From Sphingomonas sp. G-3-2-10 (GTDB lineage: Bacteria; Pseudomonadota; Alphaproteobacteria; Sphingomonadales; Sphingomonadaceae), in assembly GCF_012927115.1 (NCBI RefSeq), contig NZ_JABBFY010000001.1, forward strand, positions 2,728,001 to 2,792,000: 64,000 bases of DNA, written 5' to 3'. The position numbers were made by a program, and so were the translations under genes. Positions 46,106 through 55,741 of this stretch are shown here, one piece after another (the stretch's first letter is position 1; every line of letters starts with the position of its first letter). A model generated the notes under the pieces. It saw only the letters and a list, made by a program, of their open reading frames with translations, made no database searches and was not told the DNA's origin.

Positions 46106-46402
46106 ATGCGCTTGTTTCTTCTGCCGGCGCTGGCCGGTTCCTCGCTGCTGCTGAGCGGCTGCATCGCCAAGACCGCGTTCGACGTGGTCACGCTGCCGGT
46201 GAAGGCTGGCGGCAAGGCAGTCGATATGGCCACCACCAGCCAGTCCGAATCCGATCGCAACTATGGCAAGAAGATGCGCAAGGCCGAGGAACGCGAAGGC
46301 CGCGAACGCCGCGCGCACGAGAAAGAGTGCCAGCGCGATCCCGAAAATTGCGGCCCTTATGACGGCTTCGTCGCCCATCCCGGCGGCAACCGGAACCGCT
46401 GA
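46106..46402 (+). CDS. Small lipoprotein with charged helix
   Basis: The 98-residue protein has the lipobox LLSGC. The mature part has a short hydrophobic stretch (AFDVVTLPVKAGGKAVDM), then a very charged helix (KMRKAEEREGRERRAHEKE) and a small Cys loop (CQRDPENCGPYDG). It lies 10 bases after the GDPD gene with GAGGGGG upstream, so probably the same transcript. Function unknown. Confidence 0.75.
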   Translation: MRLFLLPALAGSSLLLSGCIAKTAFDVVTLPVKAGGKAVDMATTSQSESDRNYGKKMRKAEEREGRERRAHEKECQRDPENCGPYDGFVAHPGGNRNR

Positions 46403-46460
46403 ACTTCCACCTCACGTCCCGGGCTGCTATCCCTCGTCCCCGGGGGAAACGTAACCGCGA

Positions 46461-47489
46461 ATGTCCGACCTGATCACCGCCATTCGCGCCGCGCTGCCGG
46501 ACGAGACGCTGCGCGAACGCATGAGAGCGCGCGCGATCCTCCACCTTCCCGGAGCGCTCGGCGCGGTCCGGAGCGTATATTCGCTCGATATGCTGGGGGC
46601 TGCGCTCGCACGCCGCGCCATCCCCGCCGATCATGTCAGCTTCTATCTCGCCAACCGCAAGATCGACCTTGAAAAGGTACAGGCCGTATCGGACGGCGTG
46701 CTTCGCCCCGCGGCCCTGCGCACGCTGGCGCTGCAGGGCGGCACACTCGTGGTCCGGCACCTCGAGACCGCCGATCCGGAAATTCACGGCCTTGTCTGCG
46801 AAGCGGAGCGCTGGTTGCAGGGGCCCGTGCTGGCCGGGCTGGTCGCCTCGTTCGGCGCATCGGCGCTGCCCCTGCACTATGACGGCGAGGATCTGCTGAT
46901 CGTCCAGCTGGCCGGTGCCAAGCTATGGCATTTTCATGGCGATCCCGAACCTGCGTGCGCGCTCCCGTCGGAGAGCGATCCCGGCACGCCCGAACCACCC
47001 CTCGCGCATGCGGTCATGATGCGGCAGGGCGACCTGCTCTACGTCCCCTGCGGCCAGCGGCACCGCTGCGTCCCGCAAGGCGATTCGCTGCATCTCGGCC
47101 TGCTGATCCGGAACGCGCCAGCCAGCAGGATTTTCGATGATCCGCTGCTGACCGCGCCGGTACAGCGCTTCTCCGGCATCGAGTCGCTGCCCGAAGCCGC
47201 CCGACGGCGTTCGGACCTGTGGGCCGCTCGCCGCGCCCATATGCTGCATCTCGATCTGGAGACTCCCGATCCCGATGCGCCGGGCGCCTTTGCCATATGG
47301 AATCTGTCGTTGCCGCCGGCGATCACGAATGAGGGCAAACTGGTGGCTGGGCGGACGAGCATGACCGCGACCCCCGCGATCCTCGCCCTGATCGACAATC
47401 TTCGCGATGGTCCGCAGCCCGCCGCCTCGCTGGACCGCGCCGCCTTGAACGCGCTCGCCGCCGCCGGGTTCGTCAGGATCCGCCGCTAG
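46461..47489 (+). CDS. JmjC/cupin-fold Fe(II), 2-oxoglutarate-type oxygenase
   Basis: The 342-residue soluble protein has His139-x-Asp141 (LPLHYDGEDLLIVQLAGAKLW) and a second ligand His201 in VPCGQRHRCV. This is the facial triad of JmjC proteins such as the ribosomal oxygenases (RoxA, NO66). A C-terminal winged-helix-like part (about 300-342) fits that subfamily. A role in protein hydroxylation is possible, but peptide-modifying relatives exist. It overlaps the convergent hydrolase by 17 bases. Confidence 0.8.
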   Translation: MSDLITAIRAALPDETLRERMRARAILHLPGALGAVRSVYSLDMLGAALARRAIPADHVSFYLANRKIDLEKVQAVSDGVLRPAALRTLALQGGTLVVRHLETADPEIHGLVCEAERWLQGPVLAGLVASFGASALPLHYDGEDLLIVQLAGAKLWHFHGDPEPACALPSESDPGTPEPPLAHAVMMRQGDLLYVPCGQRHRCVPQGDSLHLGLLIRNAPASRIFDDPLLTAPVQRFSGIESLPEAARRRSDLWAARRAHMLHLDLETPDPDAPGAFAIWNLSLPPAITNEGKLVAGRTSMTATPAILALIDNLRDGPQPAASLDRAALNALAAAGFVRIRR

Positions 47490-48192
47490 CAGCCAGCACG
47501 TCCGCGATCGCCAGCAGCGTCTCGGGCTTCAACTGCACGCCCATATGACTGGAGTTGATCTCGATCGACCGGCAATGCTCGTCGCGGCAGATCAGGCCGT
47601 TGACCAGCCCGTCGCTGCGGCTCCAGATCGCGGTGGTGGGAATGTCCAGCGGCGCGGCCGCTTCGGCGGATCGCGCTTTGACCGACTCGTCCGAAATCTT
47701 CTCGCCGGTGATCAGCTCGAACGCCAGCCACACATTGGTTGCGGTCGGTGACCCCGCATAGGGCGAACTCACGGTGATCACTTCGCGCACCAGATCGGGC
47801 CGCCGGTGCGCCACCAGCCGCGCCATGATCCCGCCCAGCGACACGCCGATCAGCGTCACCTTCTCGCCCGTCTCGTCGCGGATCGCCTCGATCCGCTCGA
47901 TCAGCCGCTCGGCTTCGGGGCCGACCGCGCGCACCCCGAAATTGCGGCCCAGCTCCCAGCCGAACGCGCGATAGCCGAGCTTCTCGAGGAAGCCGCGCAT
48001 CACGAAGTTCGAACGGTCCGAATTGAACAGGCCGGGCAGCAGCATCACCGGCCGCCCGTCGCCCTTCGGCGCTGCCTTGAGCTGGTCCTGCGCCAGCATC
48101 AGCTCCGCCACGTTCCACGCCGCGCGCGCCGGCTCGGCGAATGCCGCCAGTGGATGCGGCGCTCTGGTCTCGTCCCGTACGGCTACAGCCAT
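47473..48192 (-). CDS. Alpha/beta hydrolase, lipase-like
   Basis: The 239-residue cytoplasmic protein has GRPVMLLPGLFNSDRSN (oxyanion region), the nucleophile elbow LIGVSLGGIMARL and SSPYAGSP, which suggest a triacylglycerol-lipase-like fold. The catalytic His is probably in INSSHMGVQ. Substrate unknown. Its start overlaps the end of the DUF2459 gene by ten bases. Confidence 0.85.
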   Translation of the reverse strand: MAVAVRDETRAPHPLAAFAEPARAAWNVAELMLAQDQLKAAPKGDGRPVMLLPGLFNSDRSNFVMRGFLEKLGYRAFGWELGRNFGVRAVGPEAERLIERIEAIRDETGEKVTLIGVSLGGIMARLVAHRRPDLVREVITVSSPYAGSPTATNVWLAFELITGEKISDESVKARSAEAAAPLDIPTTAIWSRSDGLVNGLICRDEHCRSIEINSSHMGVQLKPETLLAIADVLAASGGS

Positions 48193-48851
48193 TGCATCAC
48201 TCCGAAGGGAAAGGGCGTCCAGCTGCCCATCGTCACGCCCGCCGCGCGCAACGCCTGGCCCGTCCAGGCATTGCAGGTGTTGATCGCGCTATACCCGCCC
48301 TTCGCCGGGTAAAAGGCATCGTTCGACCCATAGCCGCCAACGCTCGGTCCTGCCCCAAAGGTCCCGCGCACGAATGCGGCGAGGCGGCGATACTCGTCGG
48401 GCCGCAGCAGAATCGTGCGCACCTTGGCCCCCACACGCGGCTCGGAAAGATGGACGACGTGCAGCACCGTGCCGCCCCCGCCGAACAATGCGCCGATCGC
48501 CAGTTTCGGACTCATCTCCGACCAGCTCGGCGTGTTGAGATAGAAATCGCGATTGCCCCAACCGAAGGCGAGATAGCCCTGCCCCGCCTGCCGCGGATCG
48601 CGCAGGTCGTCCGGCTTCACCAGATCGCGCCAATCCTCGCCCCCGGCCACCAGCGGCAGCACCAGATCGGTGTGGATGCCATTGTCGATCACATAGATGC
48701 GCACGCCGCTATCGGCCTGCACCCAGCCGCGATTGGCGGGAACCGTGAACCCCACGGCCACCGCCAGCGCATAGGCCGCGATCCCCAGCGCGAGCAGCGC
48801 CAGAAGCAGCCGCACCCAGCGCCAAAACATCGCGAGTCCGTTTCGCAGCAT
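48183..48851 (-). CDS. DUF2459 (TIGR02117) family protein
   Basis: The 222-residue protein has one N-terminal membrane helix and a periplasmic domain with YVIDNGIHTDLVLPL, YLAFGWGNRDFYLNTPSW and YSAINTCNAWTGQALRAAG. The family is of unknown function; its His and Cys positions suggest a papain-like or transfer enzyme fold. GGGGGA precedes the ATG at 48851. It is divergent from phhA by 24 bases. Confidence 0.85.
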   Translation of the reverse strand: MLRNGLAMFWRWVRLLLALLALGIAAYALAVAVGFTVPANRGWVQADSGVRIYVIDNGIHTDLVLPLVAGGEDWRDLVKPDDLRDPRQAGQGYLAFGWGNRDFYLNTPSWSEMSPKLAIGALFGGGGTVLHVVHLSEPRVGAKVRTILLRPDEYRRLAAFVRGTFGAGPSVGGYGSNDAFYPAKGGYSAINTCNAWTGQALRAAGVTMGSWTPFPFGVMQWL

Positions 48852-48875
48852 CGGTCCCCCTGCTATGCCGCCCCT

Positions 48876-49742
48876 ATGGCAAAGGATACACACGTACTCG
48901 AACGCCCCCCCGAGGGCGCATCACCCGACTGGACGATACCGCAGGACTGGAATCATTACACCGCCGAAGAACATGCCACTTGGGACACGCTGTCCGCGCG
49001 GCAGATGAAGCTGCTGCCCGGCCGCGCTTCGAACGCCTATCTCAAGGGCCTCGAAGCGCTGCGCCTGTCCGAATCCGGCATTCCCAATTTCGAGGAACTC
49101 AGCGAGCGGCTGATGAAGCTGACCGGCTGGCAGGTCGTCGCCGTGCCCGGCCTCGTCCCCGACGAGGTGTTCTTCGATCACATGGCCAATCGCCGCTTCG
49201 TCGCGGGCAATTTCATCCGCCGGCCCGACCAGCTCGATTATCTTCAGGAGCCCGACGTCTTCCACGACGTTTTCGGCCATGTCCCGATGCTCGCCGATCC
49301 GGTATTCGCCGATTACCTGGTCGCGTACGGCAAGGGCGGCCAGCGGGCGATGGAGCTGGGCGCGCTCAAGAATCTGGGCCGGCTCTACTGGTACACCGTC
49401 GAATTCGGCCTGATTGCCGAACCGGAAGGCTTGCGCATCTATGGCTCGGGCATCGTGTCGAGCTTTGCCGAGAGCAAGTTCGCGCTCGACGATCCCAGCC
49501 CCAATCGCATCGGCTTCGACCTGAAGCGGGTGATGCGCACCGAATACAGGATCGACGATTTCCAGCAGAATTATTTCGTGATCCCCAGCTTCGACGAACT
49601 GCTCCGCGTGACCGTCGAAACCGACTTCGCGCCGCTCTACAAAGAGATTGTCGGTCAGCCGGACATTCCGATCGCGGAGATCCTGCCGGAAGACGTGGTG
49701 ATCACACGCGGGACACAGGATTATGCCAACGCGAAGGCCTGA
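48876..49742 (+). CDS. phhA: Phenylalanine 4-monooxygenase
   Basis: This iron-dependent aromatic hydroxylase of 288 residues converts phenylalanine to tyrosine using tetrahydropterin and O2. Iron ligands are His130 and His135 (EPDVFHDVFGHVPML) and Glu176 (YWYTVEFGL). No regulatory domain is present, as usual in bacteria. No pterin dehydratase gene (phhB) is visible near it. The ATG at 48876 gives a normal N-terminus. Confidence 0.96.
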   Translation: MAKDTHVLERPPEGASPDWTIPQDWNHYTAEEHATWDTLSARQMKLLPGRASNAYLKGLEALRLSESGIPNFEELSERLMKLTGWQVVAVPGLVPDEVFFDHMANRRFVAGNFIRRPDQLDYLQEPDVFHDVFGHVPMLADPVFADYLVAYGKGGQRAMELGALKNLGRLYWYTVEFGLIAEPEGLRIYGSGIVSSFAESKFALDDPSPNRIGFDLKRVMRTEYRIDDFQQNYFVIPSFDELLRVTVETDFAPLYKEIVGQPDIPIAEILPEDVVITRGTQDYANAKA

Positions 49743-49749
49743 CTCTCTG

Positions 49750-50259
49750 GTGACCATTGCCACTCCGGGCCGAACATCGGACATCGATGCGCGCCCGGAG
49801 CGGGACAGGACGATCGAACATCTGGGCGCGCTCTGGTGGTCGATCCCGCCGGCGCTCCTGCTGCTGAGCTGGTTCGATTCGGCCGGCATCGTTGTCACCA
49901 CGGGCGGCGCCGACCCGCGCTATCTCGGCACCTTCTGGGGTTGGCCGTTCTTCTGGCACCAGCATATTCCCTGCACGTCCGGGGAGATGCGGACCGCGCC
50001 GCCGGCGCTGCTCGCGGATGTCGTGCTGCTGCTCGTGCCGATCCAGATGGCCTGCGTGCTTGTCGGCCGCCGGCTTCCCGACGTCAGGCTGCTATGGCTC
50101 GCGCTGAGACTGATCGCAGTGCCGATATGGGGATGGGCGCTGCTCTTTCTCGCGATGAACATCGTCTTCACGTACGAATGGTCGGTCTGGCTGACGGAAC
50201 CCTACACGCCGGACTCGATCCATCAGGTCGAGCGTTCGGCGAACCCGGAGCAATGCTGA
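49750..50259 (+). CDS. Unknown three-helix membrane protein
   Basis: The protein has about 169 residues. Hydrophobic segments lie near WSIPPALLLLSWF, ALLADVVLLLVPIQMACVLV and LIAVPIWGWALLFLAMNIVF, with a periplasmic loop holding WGWPFFWHQHIPC. The start is uncertain: a GTG at 49750 follows phhA, while an ATG at 49723 would overlap the phhA end. No family recognised. Confidence 0.55.
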   Translation: MTIATPGRTSDIDARPERDRTIEHLGALWWSIPPALLLLSWFDSAGIVVTTGGADPRYLGTFWGWPFFWHQHIPCTSGEMRTAPPALLADVVLLLVPIQMACVLVGRRLPDVRLLWLALRLIAVPIWGWALLFLAMNIVFTYEWSVWLTEPYTPDSIHQVERSANPEQC

Positions 50260-50278
50260 ACCGGGCGCAGCGTCGCCC

Positions 50279-51253
50279 TCACCAGCTCCCGAACCCCGGC
50301 GCTTCGCCCGGCCCGCCCTGTCCGCGCGTCACGCGATCCGCGCCGTATCGCGTCCGCTTGACCAGCCGCAGCGCGGGCCAGTCGCCATTGTCGATCCGGC
50401 CCGCCAGACGCAGCCCCTGCCGGCGATAGGCGGTGGCGACAGCCTCGGCCTGTCCCTTCAGCAGCCCGGCGACGATCAGCGTCCCGCGATCCGCCAGCGC
50501 CATCGCGACGTGCGGCGCAAGTTCGATCAGCGGTCCGGCAAGGATATTGGCGATGATCAGGTCATAGGGCGCGCGCCCGATCAGCAGCGGGTGCTGCATC
50601 CCCGGCGCCGCGGCCAGCGCCAGCTCGCCCATGCCGCCGCCCAGCGCCACACCGTTGATATCGGCATTGTCGGCCGTCACTTCTATCGATCGCGGATCGA
50701 TGTCCGACGCCGTGGCATGCGCACGCGGCCACAAATGCATCGCGGCGAACGCCAGCAGCCCGGTGCCCGTGCCCAGATCGAGCAGATTGCGCACCTGCGC
50801 GCCCGATCGCTTCAGCGCGTCGAGCGTCATCAGGCAGCCCGCAGTCGTCTCATGCGTGCCCGTCCCGAAGGCGAGGCCCGCATCGATCCGGAACGCCTTC
50901 GCGCCCGCCGGCACCTTGCCCTTGTTGTTCGCCGTGTGGACGTAGAAGCGCCCGGCACGGACCGGCTCGATCCCCGACTGGCTCATCGTCACCCAGTCTT
51001 CGTCGCGCAGTTTCTCGATCTGCGCCTTCACGCCCCTGCTGCTGGGAACGAGCGAATGCACCGCGTCGATCATCCCGCTATTGGGCTTGCCGTCGAAATA
51101 GGCTTCGAGCTGCCAGCTCGCGGGATCGTCAGGGATCGTCTCGCTGGTCAGCAGCACCGGCGACGGATCGAGCCCGAGCAGCTCCGCGCTTTCGAAGTCG
51201 ATCGCCTCGGCTTCGTCGCGAGTGCAGGGAAGCGTGACTTTCCAGCTAGACAT
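50279..51253 (-). CDS. prmA: Ribosomal protein L11 methyltransferase
   Basis: The 324-residue enzyme trimethylates L11. It has an N-terminal substrate-binding domain and the SAM domain with LAFGTGTHETTAGCLMTLD, LLDLGTGTGLLAFAA, ASDIDPRSIEVTADN and LIIANILAGPLIELAP (NP-like loop). A basic, glycine-rich tail closes it. The next gene upstream on the same strand is an SDR, 47 bases away. Confidence 0.94.
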   Translation of the reverse strand: MSSWKVTLPCTRDEAEAIDFESAELLGLDPSPVLLTSETIPDDPASWQLEAYFDGKPNSGMIDAVHSLVPSSRGVKAQIEKLRDEDWVTMSQSGIEPVRAGRFYVHTANNKGKVPAGAKAFRIDAGLAFGTGTHETTAGCLMTLDALKRSGAQVRNLLDLGTGTGLLAFAAMHLWPRAHATASDIDPRSIEVTADNADINGVALGGGMGELALAAAPGMQHPLLIGRAPYDLIIANILAGPLIELAPHVAMALADRGTLIVAGLLKGQAEAVATAYRRQGLRLAGRIDNGDWPALRLVKRTRYGADRVTRGQGGPGEAPGFGSW

Positions 51254-51300
51254 CAGTGTGATTCCTTGTCGGCTGCGCCGGGACGGTGCCGGCCCGCTCC

Positions 51301-52011
51301 CTAACGCACATAGCTTGCACCATTCACGTCGAGCACCGCACCCGTCATCGACGCCGGCGCTTCGAGCGCGCAGAATTTGGCCATCGTCGCGACCTCCTCG
51401 GGATCGGCGACGCGGCCAAGGGGAATATCGGCGAGCAATTTGTCGCCACCGCGGCTCGCCACATAATCCTCGGCCATGCCGGTCATGGTGAAACCGGGGC
51501 AGATCGCGAAGGCAAGGATGCCCTGCCCCGCATAGCCGCGCGCGATGCTCTTGGTCATGCCGACCATGCCTGCCTTGGACGCAGCATAATGCCAGTGCGC
51601 CGGGCTGTCGCCGCGATAGGCGGCGCGGCTGGCGATGTTGACGATCCGGCCGGGACGCCCCTCGGCCTGCCAGTGCCGGATCGCGAAGCGGCAAAGCTGC
51701 GCCGACGCGGTGAGGTTCACCTGCATCGTATGTTCCCACGCGGCGACCCAGTCGTCGTCATCCATATCGATCGGCGCGGCTTCGAATATGCCGGCATTGT
51801 TGACCAGCACGTCGATCCGCCCATCGAGCTGGTCGAGCGCGGCCTGCCACAGTGCTTTGGGCGCAGCGTTATCGGAGAAATCGGCGGGGATGCCGGCCTT
51901 CGTGCTGTGCCCGGCGACACGCGCGCCAGCAGCGGTCAGCGCGGCAAGCGTCGCCGCGCCGATGCCCCGGCTGCTGCCGGTGACGAGGATATGGGGTTGG
52001 GACATGCCCAT
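51301..52011 (-). CDS. SDR family oxidoreductase, FabG-like
   Basis: The protein has 236 residues (or 234 if the second ATG, at 52005 with GGGG before it, is used). Classical SDR features are ILVTGSSRGIGAATLAAL (NAD(P) site), VLVNNAGIFE, NIASRAAYRG and the catalytic pair in HYAASKAG. It probably reduces a 3-oxoacyl thioester or another keto group; substrate unknown. Confidence 0.9.
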   Translation of the reverse strand: MGMSQPHILVTGSSRGIGAATLAALTAAGARVAGHSTKAGIPADFSDNAAPKALWQAALDQLDGRIDVLVNNAGIFEAAPIDMDDDDWVAAWEHTMQVNLTASAQLCRFAIRHWQAEGRPGRIVNIASRAAYRGDSPAHWHYAASKAGMVGMTKSIARGYAGQGILAFAICPGFTMTGMAEDYVASRGGDKLLADIPLGRVADPEEVATMAKFCALEAPASMTGAVLDVNGASYVR

Positions 52012-52029
52012 CCCCTAGCCGGAGTTGAT

Positions 52030-53370
52030 TCAGGCCGCCACCGACGAGGAGAAATTCTCCGCTGCGTCCTGCAACTGGTGCAGCCGGTCGTCGACTTCGG
52101 TCACGTCGCGCTGAAGCTCGTCGATCTCGCTGGTCACCGTCTTGGTATCCTCCCGGATCGCCCCGATCGTGGCGGACATTGAATCCGCCGCCAGCGCGGT
52201 TTCGTCCACGGCGGCGGTGATCGCCGTCACCGTCTGCGCCTGCACTTCCATCGCCATGCGAATGCGGTTCGCGCTTTCCTGCACTTCGCTGACGGTCGAG
52301 CGAATCGACGCATTGGTCTCCACGGTCGATTTGGTCGCCGACTGGATCGCCGCGATCTTGGCGGCAATGTCGTCGGTCGCCCGCGCGGTCTGATTGGCAA
52401 GGCTCTTCACTTCCTGCGCCACCACCGCAAACCCGCGCCCGGCATCGCCCGCACGCGCCGCTTCGATCGTGGCGTTCAGCGCCAGCAGGTTCGTCTGCCC
52501 GGCAATGTCGCGGATCAGGCCCAGGATCGATTCGATCGACTTGGCATGCTCGCTCAGCATCTCGGACATGCCGACCGCCGCGCCCGCCTGCCCCGACGCG
52601 CGCGTCGCGATGTCCGCCGCCGCTTCGACTTCGTTGCGCGCATCCTCGATCGCGCGGATCAGGCCCGCCGCGGTCTGCGCTGCTTCGCGCATCGCCACCG
52701 CCGATTGCTCAGCCGCCGCAGCGACTTCCGAAGCCTTGCCCAGCATGCCCCGTGCCGAAGTCGATGCGCCGGCAGCCTGCACGCGAATCCGGTTGCCCAG
52801 CTCCGCCGCGCCGCCGATCGTGCCCGCGATCGTCTCGCGGAACTGGTCGGTGCGCTCGCGCCGCTCGTCGCGGGCTGCGTCCTGTTCCAGCTCGCGGGTG
52901 CGCGCAAAGAGGATGTCAGCCTCGGCCAGCGCCAGCCGCTGGACGATGTCGCTCATCGCGCGAAACCGCACATTGTCGCCGCCGACATGCGCCGCGATCG
53001 CGGCAAGCGTCGCATCGTGCGAGCACGACACGGCGGCCAGCTGCGCGGACAGTGAAATCCCCGCCGCATGCGCCTGTTCCGCATGATGGCAGGCCATCAG
53101 CATCCATTCGTCGGAGAATGGGCGCTCATATTTGACCTTGGTGTAGCGCGCGCTGCGAGCGATCGTCTTCTTCAGCCGCTCCGCATCATAATGATCGCGC
53201 ACATGCGCCGTCGCGGGATCGCGCAGATATTGCCGCCAGAAGATCGTCGCCAGATTCTCATATTCGCTCGAAAGAGTCGCAGCGACTTCGGCAGTGCCCG
53301 CCGCCAGCCGCCCGTCCCAGTCATAACGGCCCAGCCGCTCCGACAATGTCTGTTTGACGTCCTGGGGCAT
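52030..53370 (-). CDS. Soluble methyl-accepting chemotaxis protein with globin-like sensor
   Basis: The 446-residue protein has no membrane helix. The N-terminal part (about 15-160) follows the globin-coupled sensor pattern, with His101 in [18 protein letters not shown] at the place of the haem-binding His. The signalling domain (about 205-410) has the tip [20 protein letters not shown], which contacts CheA and CheW. It is 22 bases from a paralogue whose signalling domain is nearly identical. Oxygen or redox sensing is likely, as in HemAT. Confidence 0.85.
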   Translation of the reverse strand: MPQDVKQTLSERLGRYDWDGRLAAGTAEVAATLSSEYENLATIFWRQYLRDPATAHVRDHYDAERLKKTIARSARYTKVKYERPFSDEWMLMACHHAEQAHAAGISLSAQLAAVSCSHDATLAAIAAHVGGDNVRFRAMSDIVQRLALAEADILFARTRELEQDAARDERRERTDQFRETIAGTIGGAAELGNRIRVQAAGASTSARGMLGKASEVAAAAEQSAVAMREAAQTAAGLIRAIEDARNEVEAAADIATRASGQAGAAVGMSEMLSEHAKSIESILGLIRDIAGQTNLLALNATIEAARAGDAGRGFAVVAQEVKSLANQTARATDDIAAKIAAIQSATKSTVETNASIRSTVSEVQESANRIRMAMEVQAQTVTAITAAVDETALAADSMSATIGAIREDTKTVTSEIDELQRDVTEVDDRLHQLQDAAENFSSSVAA

Positions 53371-53392
53371 TGCAGCCTCTCCGATTCTTATT

Positions 53393-54805
53393 TTACGCGG
53401 CGACCTTGGCGACGAAATCGCCGGCGCTGTTCTTCAGGCTGCCGAGCTGGCCATCGAGGGCGGCAAAGCCCTGACCGACCCGGTCGATTTCCGACGCCAC
53501 CGCCTCGGTATCCTCGCGGATCGCGCCGATCGTGGCCGACATCGAGTCCGCCGCCAGCGCGGTTTCATCGACCGCGGCCGTGATCGCGGTCACCGTCTGC
53601 GCCTGAACTTCCATCGCGGTGCGAATACGGTTGGCGCTTTCCTGCACCTCGCTCACGGTCGAGCGGATCGACGCATTGGTCTCAACCGTGCTCTTCGTCG
53701 CCGACTGGATCGCCGCGATCTTTGCTGCGATGTCGTCGGTCGCCCGCGCGGTCTGATTGGCGAGGCTCTTCACTTCCTGCGCCACCACCGCAAACCCGCG
53801 CCCGGCATCGCCCGCACGCGCCGCTTCGATCGTCGCGTTCAGCGCCAGCAGGTTCGTCTGTCCGGCAATGTCGCGGATCAGGCCAAGGATCGATTCGATC
53901 GACTTGGCATGCTCGCTCAACATCTCGGACATGCCGACCGCCGCGCCCGCCTGCCCGGAGGCCCGCGTCGCAATATCGGCTGCGGCTTCGACTTCGTTGC
54001 GCGCATCCTCGATCGCGCGGATCAGGCCCGCCGCGGTCTGCGCCGCCTCGCGCATCGCCACCGCCGATTGCTCAGCCGCCGCAGCGACTTCCGAAGCCTT
54101 GCCCAGCATGCCTCGCGCCGAAGCCGAGGTATGGACCGCCTGCACCCGCAGCGCATCGCCTTCGCGCGACGCCCGCTCGACGGTCGCGCCGATCGAGTCG
54201 CGGAATTCCAGCGCAAGCCGGTCGCGCGCCACCTGCGCGCTATGCTCGCGATACATGTTGTAGATTTCGACCGTGATGTCGCCTTCCAGCGCCGACAGCC
54301 GCATCAGCGTGTCGATCAGCGCGGGCAGCCGGGCATCATCCTTGCCGACAAGGCGCATCAGCACTTCGAGCGCGGCGCGATCGCTGGCGTTGATCATCGA
54401 CAGCAATGCCAGTGGCGGCACGTCTTCGGCATAGGCCGCGGCGACCGAGCGCTCGATCGATTCGATCCACGCGCTACCCGACGTGTCGAGGAAGCGATTG
54501 CGCAGGAACACCACGCCGACATCGACCATCTTCTGGGTTTCCTGCGGCGCCCAGTTCCGCTCGTCGGCGAAACAGCGCAGCCATTGCTGCCAATAGGCAT
54601 CGGAAACGTGGCGGATCTCGCCTTCCAGCGCCAACCATACGGCACGGGCCGATGCGATCAGGTTGTTGTCGAAATCGAAGATGCGCAGGCGCGCGCGCAC
54701 GTCGATTCGCGCGGCCATCGTCCCGGGCGCGGGCAGGGTTTGGGTCTTCGTGGCGCTGGTCACGGAATCAGTTTCCCCATTGGGTGCGGCGCAAGCCGCG
54801 GTCAT
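53393..54805 (-). CDS. Soluble methyl-accepting chemotaxis protein, second paralogue
   Basis: The 470-residue protein has no membrane helix. Residues 229-433 match residues 205-409 of the neighbouring receptor with one difference seen (Thr for Met). The N-terminal sensor (about 38-200) is helical and also looks globin-like ([31 protein letters not shown]), but the haem His is not evident; the aligned stretch is [17 protein letters not shown]. It may sense something else or nothing. The start at 54805 lacks a strong ribosome site; a GTG at 54760 is possible. Confidence 0.82.
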   Translation of the reverse strand: MTAACAAPNGETDSVTSATKTQTLPAPGTMAARIDVRARLRIFDFDNNLIASARAVWLALEGEIRHVSDAYWQQWLRCFADERNWAPQETQKMVDVGVVFLRNRFLDTSGSAWIESIERSVAAAYAEDVPPLALLSMINASDRAALEVLMRLVGKDDARLPALIDTLMRLSALEGDITVEIYNMYREHSAQVARDRLALEFRDSIGATVERASREGDALRVQAVHTSASARGMLGKASEVAAAAEQSAVAMREAAQTAAGLIRAIEDARNEVEAAADIATRASGQAGAAVGMSEMLSEHAKSIESILGLIRDIAGQTNLLALNATIEAARAGDAGRGFAVVAQEVKSLANQTARATDDIAAKIAAIQSATKSTVETNASIRSTVSEVQESANRIRTAMEVQAQTVTAITAAVDETALAADSMSATIGAIREDTEAVASEIDRVGQGFAALDGQLGSLKNSAGDFVAKVAA

Positions 54806-54939
54806 CCACCGGAGCTATCCACGAAAACGGTTAAGGGCGGGTTAGTCATCGCCTGCGTGATCCTGCAGGGACGTTGCAGCTTGCATCATCGGGCGGCGGG
54901 TCTAATGGAGGCCGCAATATTCAATCGGGGAACCTTGCC

Positions 54940-55362
54940 TTGGCCAATGTCCGCAACACGGAGCGTCCGCTCTCGCCGCATTTGACCATCTGGAAATGGG
55001 GGCCGGGCATGGCGGTCTCGATCGTCCATCGCGTTTGCGGCTCCGGCCTCGCCACGGTCGGCGCGATCCTGCTGGTCTGGTGGCTGGTCGCGCTGAGCAA
55101 CGGGGCGGAAGCCTATGCCCGGTTCGCCGGTCTCTTCACGAAGGAGTCGGGCGACCTCAACTTCCTGGGCTATCTGTTCGGCATCGGCCTCACCTTCGTG
55201 CTGTTCCAGCACATGGCCAGCGGCGTGCGCCACTTCTTCCTCGACGCGGGCGACAATTTCGAACTGAAGGCGAACAAGGCCAGCGCCTATGCGACCTTCG
55301 TCTTCTCGGTCCTCGCCACCATCGCCTTCTGGTTCGTCATTCTGGAGAAGCTCAATGGGTAA
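54940..55362 (+). CDS. sdhC: Succinate dehydrogenase cytochrome b556 subunit
   Basis: This membrane subunit of complex II (140 residues, three helices) helps bind haem b and quinone. RPLSPHLTIWKWGPGMAVSI followed by VHRVCGSG contains the haem His, and FQHMASGVRHFFLDAG is typical for SdhC. The start is TTG with GGGGA upstream. It is first in the sdhCDA transcript. TTGCAT and TAATGG, 16 bases apart at about 54883-54909, may be its promoter. Confidence 0.93.
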   Translation: MANVRNTERPLSPHLTIWKWGPGMAVSIVHRVCGSGLATVGAILLVWWLVALSNGAEAYARFAGLFTKESGDLNFLGYLFGIGLTFVLFQHMASGVRHFFLDAGDNFELKANKASAYATFVFSVLATIAFWFVILEKLNG

Positions 55363-55741
55363 CGGCACCAGCATCGGCAAGGTTCGCGGGCTCGGCTCGG
55401 CGCACGAAGGCTCGCATCACTGGTGGCACCAGCGGCTGACCGCCGGCGCCAATCTGATGCTCATGCTGTGGCTGATCTTCAGCCTCGCGCTGCTTCCGGC
55501 ACATGATCAGGCAACCTTCACCGCATGGCTGGGCGAAACCGTCGCCGCCGTGCCGATGATCCTGCTGATCGCGATCACCGTCTATCATTTCCGCCTCGGC
55601 CTGCAGGTCGTGATCGAGGACTATGTCCATAACGAAAGCGGCGTCGTGCTGATCGTGCTGATCAACCTCTTCTCCATCGCGGTGGCGACGCTCGCCATCT
55701 TCTCGATCCTCAAGATCGCGTTCACGTCCGGGGCCGCCTGA
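55355..55741 (+). CDS. sdhD: Succinate dehydrogenase membrane anchor subunit
   Basis: The 128-residue subunit has three membrane helices. [20 protein letters not shown] at the N-terminus is characteristic of alphaproteobacterial SdhD, and [18 protein letters not shown] carries the second haem His. It overlaps sdhC by eight bases and shares TGATG with sdhA. Confidence 0.94.
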   Translation: MGNGTSIGKVRGLGSAHEGSHHWWHQRLTAGANLMLMLWLIFSLALLPAHDQATFTAWLGETVAAVPMILLIAITVYHFRLGLQVVIEDYVHNESGVVLIVLINLFSIAVATLAIFSILKIAFTSGAA

